DNA of 23,487 bases from positions 1-23,487 of the IMG/VR virus record IMGVR_UViG_3300025131_000444. The stretch is one strand, 5' to 3'. Source of the DNA: a virus. Both the position numbers and the translations under genes were made by a program. Shown here piece by piece: positions 15,620 through 21,932 of this stretch (the stretch's first letter is position 1; every line of letters begins with the position of its first letter). Below the pieces are notes generated by a model that ran no database searches, was not told the DNA's origin, and was given only the letters and a program-made list of their open reading frames with translations.

Positions 15620-16750
15620 TTAACATCCTATCAAGAATTTTTCTATTTTCCCACTAGAAGTTACTAGAAATTTAGGGCTGGGAATATATGCTTCAACAAC
15701 AATGTTTATTGTTTTCTGTATAATTCTATCCTCTTTATCTTCAGCAGTAAGCTTACCTGAATCCTCCTCAGTATCAATGTAAGCTTTCATTAGAGTAGAA
15801 TACTTTGTAGGAACTTCCATATCAGGATTGAATTTAAGTCTTACTTGCTCTAAAATTTGGTCCATGTCAGACATGTATTTAGTCCAAATATTTAATTGGT
15901 ACATAACATCTACTGCTCTCGGAGCAAAACTAAGGACCCTAAAAGCTCTATTCTTCTCTTCGTCCCAGTACTTCTCTTGTACCAGAACATTCTCTGCTCT
16001 TCTTCTATTTTTATTATTATTAGAAATAGTTTGAGATATAGAAACAATAGGGAGAATAATGTTATTATCCTGTTTTAATTTAGCTATAGTTCTTTCCGCA
16101 TTTGCATGAACACACTTAATTTTTATAAAATTCTCTTCTGAACTTATGTAACCTAACTCACTAAAGGAGGCTATCATGCTCCTAAGTAATTCTTTATATA
16201 TAAAGGAGATATTATTTTCAGCTTGTGTCATTCGATACATTTTTTTTCTAATATCTCCCTCTCTAGTATTCCATTGCTCACTCCTACTGGTTATAGCAGA
16301 TAAGGTAGCGTCTTCTGAGATAATGACATTATCTGAATCTAAAGTAAATGATAACGATCCTCCATAAGAGGGGCCATATACTGTAATAGGATTTCCATAT
16401 GCTACATTGAATCCTGACTGTGTAGCCGATACTGTGCCTACTGGAAAATTATAAAAGCCACCCCCTGAAGCAATAAAAGAAGGCTCCCCAGAAACACGCA
16501 TTGTCCAAGTAGACTCTATGAATGGATCATTAACCATTTTTCCCTGGAAAGATATAAGGGAATCTTGGCCTACTGTTTTTAAATAGTCTCCTTGATAATT
16601 TCCCGCCAAATCATACTGAGAAATTCCGATAGCAGTTAATAATTTAGTTGTAGTAGTGGTAAAGCCTACTGCCCCTGATTCCATAGGGTTGGTGGACGGG
16701 GGAGAATAAGGTACAGAAATTTGTTTCCATACTGAAATCTTAGAACTCAT
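15620..16750 (-). CDS. gp15: Tail sheath stabiliser / tail completion protein, gp15-like
   Basis: A 376-residue protein. The C-terminal half matches the T4 gp15 pattern: LPIVSISQTISNNNKNRRR near 231-249, a VMYQLNIWTKYMSDMDQILE segment near 286-305, then LKFNPDMEV and a final domain with RIIQKTINIVVEAYIPSP. This protein caps the tail tube and joins it to the neck. The first about 150 residues are beta-rich and not typical of gp15 (T4 gp15 has 272), so this is an extended version. It overlaps the gp14-like gene by 11 bp, consistent with coupled translation. gp15 identity rests on pattern and order rather than on a catalytic motif. Confidence 0.7.
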   Translation of the reverse strand: MSSKISVWKQISVPYSPPSTNPMESGAVGFTTTTTKLLTAIGISQYDLAGNYQGDYLKTVGQDSLISFQGKMVNDPFIESTWTMRVSGEPSFIASGGGFYNFPVGTVSATQSGFNVAYGNPITVYGPSYGGSLSFTLDSDNVIISEDATLSAITSRSEQWNTREGDIRKKMYRMTQAENNISFIYKELLRSMIASFSELGYISSEENFIKIKCVHANAERTIAKLKQDNNIILPIVSISQTISNNNKNRRRAENVLVQEKYWDEEKNRAFRVLSFAPRAVDVMYQLNIWTKYMSDMDQILEQVRLKFNPDMEVPTKYSTLMKAYIDTEEDSGKLTAEDKEDRIIQKTINIVVEAYIPSPKFLVTSSGKIEKFLIGC

Positions 16751-17318
16751 CTATGCCACCCCCATAGCCTCCTAGCTCATCACTAACTTTAGTGAGAGGT
16801 TGATCTTGCACATCAGGAGCGTCACGAAGGAGTTTAGCAGAGCAGACTAGGTGGTATACCCCGTAAGCCTCGAAACTGTCCTCAACAACCTCGAAAATCT
16901 CATAATTTTGCTCCTGGAATTCAGGTTTGACCACATCCCCAGGTATTACGGCCCTACCAAGCTTGCGTTCAATGTAGCTCTTATTAAAGGTGAAAAGCTG
17001 ATCATTTGTTAGCTCGATACCGAACTGGGTCAGGTTCTCACTTAAGGATACAGGCTCATAGTGACCATGCACAATGAGAGGAGTTTTAGCTATAGGCTTA
17101 TTCCTAGATTCCATGTATACTTCATCAAAATCATCAGACTGATAGTACTTATAGAAGTAAAACTTAGATCCACCAAGACGAATCATCTCATCGTCAACCA
17201 AATTGAAAAGATTTATGTCAGCGTTGTTCTGATCAAATAGACTAAGAATACTCTCCTCACCATCAAGGTCAGGAAGCTCAGGTAATTTAGTCGTTACTTT
17301 CCAATTTTTTTTAGCCAT
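16740..17318 (-). CDS. gp14: Neck protein, gp14-like
   Basis: A 192-residue protein. DDEMIRLGGSKFYFYKYYQS near 42-61, the LTQFGIELTNDQLFTFNKSY stretch near 96-115, LGRAVIPGDVV and a YEIFEVVEDSFEAYGVYHLV segment near 139-158 follow the layout of T4-like gp14 proteins, which close the head-tail junction with gp13. T4 gp14 is longer (256). It lies between the gp13/internal-protein genes and gp15, the order expected for a neck cluster, and overlaps gp15 by 11 bp. Assigned on pattern plus context. Confidence 0.7.
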   Translation of the reverse strand: MAKKNWKVTTKLPELPDLDGEESILSLFDQNNADINLFNLVDDEMIRLGGSKFYFYKYYQSDDFDEVYMESRNKPIAKTPLIVHGHYEPVSLSENLTQFGIELTNDQLFTFNKSYIERKLGRAVIPGDVVKPEFQEQNYEIFEVVEDSFEAYGVYHLVCSAKLLRDAPDVQDQPLTKVSDELGGYGGGIDEF

Positions 17319-17321
17319 TTA

Positions 17322-17975
17322 CTAATCGTCTTTTTGTAGTCTCTTTAAATTTGCTGCTGCCTTTTTAGATCCACTACCAGCAGCTACGGATGCTAATGCT
17401 ATATCTTTCTTTTTTTTGTCGTCATTAGCTTTCTGTTCTGCTCGGCTCCTTCTTTTCTTAATCCCCCTTACGGTTGCATCCCTAGACTCAGCAGTTGTAG
17501 GATTGCGCCTAAATTTATTTGGTTCTCGACCATATCTGCTTTCTGCTAATTTTCTTACATAAGCGTTAGAGCTTCTAGGCTCTTCATCCTCAACTCTTAA
17601 AGCTTCGGCTAGAACATATCCTAGTCTGTGATATTCAGTGCTGTCCTTTAGAGCTTTCTTCGCTCTTTTTGATCCACTACTAGCGGCTACTTGAGCTAAT
17701 ACTCTCTTCCTAGTTCCTGGCTTTGATCCTTGTAATTTCCTTCTCTTTCTAGTAGTAGCCCTTTTCAGGTTCCTCTTTAGTCTTGCCTTGTCCCAAAATT
17801 CCTTGTCTGGATAATCCCCTCCTCTAGCCGCTTCAGCATCCTTTTCGGAGTGGTGAGGTCCTCCCGCTTCTCGTTCCCGCTCATCACTAGCCACACTTTC
17901 GGGCTCCTCTGTGCTGTACAGGCTCGGATGGCTGCGTTTAGCCTCATTCAACTTTCTTTTTTTAAAATTTTTCAT
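17322..17975 (-). CDS. Basic internal-protein-like protein with prohead-protease sites
   Basis: A 217-residue, very Lys/Arg-rich protein. It begins MKNFKKRKLNE followed by A, close in form to the T4 internal-protein targeting peptide MKTYQEFITE followed by A, where the prohead protease cuts. Another consensus site, LAE followed by A, lies at 122-125 inside STEYHRLGYVLAEALR. A 19-residue module repeats: VLAQVAASSGSKRAKKALK (92-110) and ALASVAAGSGSKKAAANLK (193-211), 12 of 19 identical. No enzyme motif is visible. The gene sits between gp13 and gp14, 9 bp and 3 bp away. I infer a DNA-binding protein packaged in the head, cut into peptides at maturation; no specific homologue is recognised. Confidence 0.7.
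   Translation of the reverse strand: MKNFKKRKLNEAKRSHPSLYSTEEPESVASDEREREAGGPHHSEKDAEAARGGDYPDKEFWDKARLKRNLKRATTRKRRKLQGSKPGTRKRVLAQVAASSGSKRAKKALKDSTEYHRLGYVLAEALRVEDEEPRSSNAYVRKLAESRYGREPNKFRRNPTTAESRDATVRGIKKRRSRAEQKANDDKKKKDIALASVAAGSGSKKAAANLKRLQKDD
17343..17399 (-). repeat. Second copy of the internal SGSK module
   Basis: Codes residues 193-211 of the basic protein. It is 12/19 identical in protein to the copy at 17646-17702 and visibly similar in DNA (GATCCACTAC and GCTAC shared on the plus strand), so it is probably an internal duplication. Confidence 0.6.
17646..17702 (-). repeat. First copy of the internal SGSK module
   Basis: Codes residues 92-110 of the basic protein and directly precedes its STEYHR peptide. 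Partner of 17343-17399. Confidence 0.6.
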
Positions 17976-17984
17976 AATACTTTC

Positions 17985-18863
17985 CTAATACATCGTGAAC
18001 ACTGGTGGTTCTTCAATTTCGAAAAGAAGTTCTTCTTTGAGAGTTTCTTTTTCTTTTACACTCTGATCTGACAGAGCTTGTCCATTTAATGCTGCCCCTC
18101 CACCAGGGGAAGGCAGTGTTTTATATTTCCCTCTTACCTCTCCAAGAATTCCTTTAGACACAGCTAAAGCAAATCTTTGAATCCAGTTCTTGTAGTAAGG
18201 ATGTAAGGTTCCTGCATCCAAAGCTCTGTAAACTAGAATACAGGTCTGATTGTTCTGTACAGGAGTGGGGTATAGCTGTAGAACATTGCCATTAATAACA
18301 TCCCAAGCTCCTTCCTGACCTAAAACCTTTCTCATTGTCTCTAGACTCTGTTGTAACAGGTAGAAGTCTGAGATACTAAAGTTACTGAATAAGAAGTTGT
18401 CTTGGAAGTATTTAATAAAGAAATCATACTCCAAGGTTCCTGTCATGTTCTGAATGCTCAATAAAGATTTCTTATATACCACATAACTAAGGTTGTTAGC
18501 TATGTGCATCGGAAGTAAGTACCTGTTTTGTCCTGCGGAACATTCAAATGCAGCCTGTTGTTCGCACCAAAAGGGAGCATGATAATCTAGGTTAGTTATC
18601 GCTTCATCTATTGCAGTCTTAACTTGAAAATCTGTTAGCTCTACTCTAACAACTGGATGCCCTAAACGAGCAAGAATAAAATCTCTAATAGTAGTTTCAA
18701 ATCTAGTTAGTTCTACTGGATCTGATAGAGTTCCTGTATTAAGTTTAGAGCTATCAATGGCTGTAGAAAATATATCTGTATCCCCCAAGTCCCTACCTCC
18801 ATAGGAACCAAAGGTATCTCCATACCCTAACAATCTGGGATCAACTCTAGCTGCTGCTGCCAT
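17985..18863 (-). CDS. gp13: Neck protein, gp13-like
   Basis: A 292-residue protein. TIRDFILARLGHPVVRVELT at 58-77, TDFQVKTAIDEAI at 77-89 and, near the C-terminus, RFALAVSKGILGEVRGKY followed by SPGGGAALNGQAL and a helical KEKETLKEELLFEI are the features I associate with the T4-like gp13 family, which completes the head and links it to gp14. Length is close to T4 gp13 (309). It overlaps the 71-residue gene upstream by 17 bp and is followed within 9 bp by the basic protein. Confidence 0.8.
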   Translation of the reverse strand: MAAAARVDPRLLGYGDTFGSYGGRDLGDTDIFSTAIDSSKLNTGTLSDPVELTRFETTIRDFILARLGHPVVRVELTDFQVKTAIDEAITNLDYHAPFWCEQQAAFECSAGQNRYLLPMHIANNLSYVVYKKSLLSIQNMTGTLEYDFFIKYFQDNFLFSNFSISDFYLLQQSLETMRKVLGQEGAWDVINGNVLQLYPTPVQNNQTCILVYRALDAGTLHPYYKNWIQRFALAVSKGILGEVRGKYKTLPSPGGGAALNGQALSDQSVKEKETLKEELLFEIEEPPVFTMY

Positions 18864-19062
18864 TTAATTCTTCCTTATTTTCTTTTACTACTTTCTTTTT
18901 TGGCCGACCTTTCTTTTTTACTATAGGACTGCTAAGTACTTGTAAGTATCTAGAGTTCACAAAAGTTTTTGATTCAAATAATTCACCTGGGCGAATCTCA
19001 ATAATCTCATTCTCCAAATGAATAAGCATATTCCATCTACATTTACTTTTATATTTATACAT
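18847..19062 (-). CDS. Small protein with AT-hook-like KKGRPKKK tail
   Basis: 71 residues from the ATG at 19062, with AGGG five bases upstream. The C-terminus has VKKKGRPKKKVVKENK; GRP flanked by lysines is the AT-hook minor-groove-binding pattern. The N-terminal half is beta-like (MLIHLENEIIEIRPGELFES). A second start at 19029 (Met12) would be used if transcription begins at the TATAAATA box that lies inside the first codons (19052-19059). First gene after the MCP terminator; it overlaps gp13. Role unknown, possibly head-associated. Confidence 0.65.
   Translation of the reverse strand: MYKYKSKCRWNMLIHLENEIIEIRPGELFESKTFVNSRYLQVLSSPIVKKKGRPKKKVVKENKEELNGSSS
19052..19059 (-). promoter_or_regulatory. 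T4-type late promoter TATAAATA
   Basis: A perfect eight-base match to the T4 late promoter, on the coding strand, right after the terminator that follows the capsid gene. It is the only exact minus-strand copy I found. It would start the neck and tail transcript near 19046 and fits the gp55-like sigma gene at 7115. Confidence 0.5.
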
Positions 19063-19090
19063 GAATACCCTATTGTATATAGGAAGTGAA

Positions 19091-19126
19091 TGAGGGCCAG
19101 AAGAACAAAATTTCTTCTGACCCTCA
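19091..19126 (-). terminator. Hairpin terminator after the major capsid gene
   Basis: A 15-bp stem (TGAGGGTCAGAAGAA and TTCTTCTGGCCCTCA on the minus strand) with a 6-base loop. The single non-Watson-Crick position is a U-G pair in minus-strand RNA but a C-A mismatch in plus-strand RNA, so it is oriented for the capsid transcript. The U-tract is poor (TTCACTT), so it may act as an attenuator or RNA-stabilising 3' end. Confidence 0.65.
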
Positions 19127-19148
19127 TGTTAATTTAAATTAATTTAAA

Positions 19149-20825
19149 TCAGTCACCCGCAGTTCCCAGGTTCGTCGTATTCTGAGCGAACGGTGAGAAC
19201 AGGTAGTTACTCGTAGGACCAATAATACGCACGATTCTATAGAATCGGTTGTACGGTTCAATAGTAACTTTACCGTAGCGAGTTAAGATACCCTTCCTGG
19301 GCTGGAAGGTCTCTGGGTCAACAATGGTAGGCAGTTGCTGGAGAGGGATATAGGGGCAATAGCAATACCCAGAATCCATCGCATTAGCACCTTTGTAACC
19401 GACGAGAATTTCATCCGTAGGATACATCGGATCAACATACAGGTCGTAGCGACCCATAAACTTGCCTTTATACTCAATAGAGTTTCTACCAATATTGGTA
19501 GGACCATCAGCAGGTTGCACACCACCCTCAAGCTTCGAAGCACTCTCTAAGAGAGAAGCAACGAGAGGAGAGGTGAGGAGCCAATTACCAGGACCACGCA
19601 TAGTGGTGCGGTAAATATCTTGCGAAGCGAGGTTAATAATCGCCAGCAAGTTAGCATACACTTCGCCAACATGACGAGGATAAAGGCTAAGAGAAGACTG
19701 ACTAAAATCAATCACGAAAACATTAGAGGCTTGCTTCGTAGCACCAAGCGCAGTATCTGTTCCCGTACCTTGGGCTCCATTGAAGTCGTAAGTAAACTGA
19801 GCAGGAACAAACTGAGTTGCTCCAGCAGCACTATCCAAGCCAGGGAATACTCCATTACCTCTGTTACCAAGATCAATGTAATCATTGTCAGTTAATCTCA
19901 GATCAACACCACCTTCGTTCGTCTTGTGACGACCGTAAGCAATCATGCGAAGATCTTCAATGAGTTCACGGTCGATCTCAAGCTGAAGTTCCTTCGAAAG
20001 AAGATCCGTAAGCTCACGCTCAAGATCAAGGTTGTGATAAGCCTTAAGGTCTTGAGAAGCCTCAAGAGTCCAAAGGGCTCTCATCTTACGAGTGTTAGCC
20101 ACAACAGCTTCCTGCTCGATGTGGAAGGTCATTTCAGGAATACCCGTACCACTCAGACGCTCACCACCAGATAGGTTATAACCCATCACAGCATTAGCGT
20201 TGGGGAAGGCAGCAATTTGACCACCCATCGTCCCAGAGCCAGCACCAGTACCAAAGAAGGGCTCACTACCACTCGGGCCAGCAGCCAGAACATTGGACAC
20301 ATCGAAACCGCTTTGAGCTTGATCGCCGTCAAGACCATTGGAAGTTCCTCGCGTACCAGTAACACCGAAAGTACCGGGCCATCCAGCGTTAGCATCTCCT
20401 TGGGTTCCAAGGGCACCAGCAGACACAGAACCAATATCAGAAGCAGTCAGACCTCTGTAGGTCAGGTTGAACTTGCTGTAGACAGTTTGAATGTCAGTAC
20501 CAGAAGCACGGTCGTTACCCAGATAAAAGACCTGAGAAACAGGTCCCTGCATGGGCTGAACGCCAACCAGTTGGTTAGCTAAAAGTTTCGGGTAAACCCG
20601 ACGAACTAAGGGAAACGCAAATTTTTGGAAAGTTCCGAGTTGACCAGTTGTAGTGGTCGCAGCGGAAATAGCCTCATTCATGTTAAGTTTATCTTCAACG
20701 ATTGATTTAGCTTGGTTTTCAAGAAGTTGTGCAGTCACTCTACGGGTATAGTCATTATCAATACCCTCAAGCACAGGCTCCCACTTCTGGACAAGCGTAT
20801 CATCAGTTTGATGCATTACATCCAT
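19149..20825 (-). CDS. gp23: Major capsid protein, gp23-like
   Basis: A 558-residue capsid subunit. LVQKWEPVLEGI near the start, RRVYPKLLANQLVGVQPMQG and VSQVFYLGNDRA near 75-105 match the T4 gp23 N-domain (KWKPLLEG, RRAIPNLIAFDICGVQPM). The C-terminal region (VGYKGANAMDSGYCYCPYIP, then TRYGKVTIEPYNRFYRIV) matches gp23's end. A prohead-protease site, MNE at 49-51 followed by A, would release a propeptide as in T4, where cleavage follows residue 65. AAGGA lies 10 bases before the ATG, and the scaffold gene ends just upstream. A hairpin follows the stop. Confidence 0.96.
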   Translation of the reverse strand: MDVMHQTDDTLVQKWEPVLEGIDNDYTRRVTAQLLENQAKSIVEDKLNMNEAISAATTTTGQLGTFQKFAFPLVRRVYPKLLANQLVGVQPMQGPVSQVFYLGNDRASGTDIQTVYSKFNLTYRGLTASDIGSVSAGALGTQGDANAGWPGTFGVTGTRGTSNGLDGDQAQSGFDVSNVLAAGPSGSEPFFGTGAGSGTMGGQIAAFPNANAVMGYNLSGGERLSGTGIPEMTFHIEQEAVVANTRKMRALWTLEASQDLKAYHNLDLERELTDLLSKELQLEIDRELIEDLRMIAYGRHKTNEGGVDLRLTDNDYIDLGNRGNGVFPGLDSAAGATQFVPAQFTYDFNGAQGTGTDTALGATKQASNVFVIDFSQSSLSLYPRHVGEVYANLLAIINLASQDIYRTTMRGPGNWLLTSPLVASLLESASKLEGGVQPADGPTNIGRNSIEYKGKFMGRYDLYVDPMYPTDEILVGYKGANAMDSGYCYCPYIPLQQLPTIVDPETFQPRKGILTRYGKVTIEPYNRFYRIVRIIGPTSNYLFSPFAQNTTNLGTAGD

Positions 20826-20842
20826 ATTAATTTATCCTTATA

Positions 20843-21484
20843 TTAAGATTGAGAGAAGGGCATGAACTTCATGACCTCATCCGTTAAAAATTCATTATTG
20901 GAATGAACTCTTTCTTCGTTAATCTCTCTATCAGCTTGAGATACAACGATAGCTTTTTCCGATGAGACAAATGCCTCCTCCTTAGAAGCCTCTAAGTTTT
21001 CAACCTCTTCAAGAAGTTGGAAATTTTGCCCCTCAAGTTCACTGACAGATTGTTCGGTGAGAGATAATTTACTTCCAAGAACTTTGATAGTTCCTTGAAG
21101 TTTTTCATTCTCATTAACGAGTGCGTCTACTTGTTCATCAAGAACGCTAAACTCTTCCTGTAATTCACCATGCTGACTGGTCATTTCAGAAAGAGCATTC
21201 TCTTCATCACTGTCACTTAGCTCAAGAGCCATTAAAGTTCTTACCGACTCAAAAAGTCTTGCATTACGGAAGACTTCGCTTTCTTCGGAAAGCTCGGTAA
21301 AAGCTTGATCTTTAAGTTGGTCAATTTTATTACGGAGATAGGCATTAACCTTAGCCTCCAACAAACCGATCTTCTCTTCTACTTGTTCGTTTATAGTAGA
21401 ATCTACCATCTCGAAAATAGCTTCGACGGTAGATTCGTTTAATCCTTCAGGTAGAATATCGGCAATATTCTTTATATCATTCAT
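20843..21484 (-). CDS. gp22: Prohead core scaffolding protein, gp22-like
   Basis: A 213-residue acidic, largely helical protein (MNDIKNIADILPEGL at the start), with a predicted coiled coil from about residue 90 to 175 (LQEEFSVLDEQVDALVNENE and following). This layout, and its place directly before gp23, match the T4 gp22 core scaffold, which shapes the prohead and is then digested. LLE followed by A near 41-44 is a prohead-protease site. I chose the ATG at 21484 over 21505 because AGGAG sits eight bases before it; the longer form adds seven residues and lacks such a site. Confidence 0.85.
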   Translation of the reverse strand: MNDIKNIADILPEGLNESTVEAIFEMVDSTINEQVEEKIGLLEAKVNAYLRNKIDQLKDQAFTELSEESEVFRNARLFESVRTLMALELSDSDEENALSEMTSQHGELQEEFSVLDEQVDALVNENEKLQGTIKVLGSKLSLTEQSVSELEGQNFQLLEEVENLEASKEEAFVSSEKAIVVSQADREINEERVHSNNEFLTDEVMKFMPFSQS

Positions 21485-21505
21485 AAATAGTTCTCCTAGG
21501 TTCAT

Positions 21506-21559
21506 TATTATCTATTAGTTTAATATACAAAATTGTATTTTTTTTTAAAAATGTATGAG
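21506..21559. other. AT-rich gap before the scaffold gene
   Basis: A 54-bp spacer with the AT-only palindrome TACAAAATTGTA next to a run of nine T on the plus strand. No exact TATAAATA box is present; TATATTAA on the minus strand is a poor match. Possible regulatory leader for gp22 and gp23. Confidence 0.3.
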
Positions 21560-21931
21560 TTACTTGTCATCATCATTTTTAGAGGGTTTCTTTCGTGTTC
21601 GTGCTGATCTAGCTGGTCTTGTCCTAGCTGGTCTAGCTGGTCTAGCTGGTCTAGCTGGTCTTGTCCTAGTTGATTGAGTATTAGTTTCTGGAGCATCAGC
21701 AGCCCGTCTTCCTCCAGAAGCAGATTCAGCAGATTTCCCTTTCGAACGACTAGTCGCACCGTGCTTCATAGCTCTTGCGTACCCTTTCTGTTGCGCTAGT
21801 CCAGCAAGAAACTCTCTTGAATAATGCCGTGATATTCTCACGCCAAGTCCACCCTGTGCTGACGGTTTCTTAGTCATAGATGCTTCTAACTCACCTGTGA
21901 ACTCTGCAAGTAATCTTTTTATGAATGACAT
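21560..21931 (-). CDS. Small basic protein with Ala-Arg-Pro repeats
   Basis: A 123-residue protein. The N-terminus MSFIKRLLAE followed by F resembles the targeting peptide plus cut site of internal proteins, although the residue after Glu is not the usual A/G. The middle is Gly/Ser/Arg-rich, and the C-terminal third is an RTRPARPARPARPARTRPAR tract ending in an acidic KNDDDK; such tails resemble DNA-condensing, histone H1-like sequences. It starts one base after the previous gene stops and precedes gp22, the region where T4 has gp67 and gp68 core proteins. It is probably a head core or internal protein; no homologue recognised. Confidence 0.7.
   Translation of the reverse strand: MSFIKRLLAEFTGELEASMTKKPSAQGGLGVRISRHYSREFLAGLAQQKGYARAMKHGATSRSKGKSAESASGGRRAADAPETNTQSTRTRPARPARPARPARTRPARSARTRKKPSKNDDDK
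21609..21659 (-). repeat. 9-bp tandem repeat coding Ala-Arg-Pro
   Basis: Five copies of CTAGCTGGT (plus-strand reading), four of them perfectly in tandem at 21624-21659, with further degenerate units beyond. They code the ARP tract and could expand or contract. Confidence 0.85.
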
Positions 21932-21932
21932 T

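Noticed and set aside
19283-20582. ORFs on both strands inside the major capsid gene
   Set aside because: They shadow a clear gp23 reading frame and carry no independent signals.
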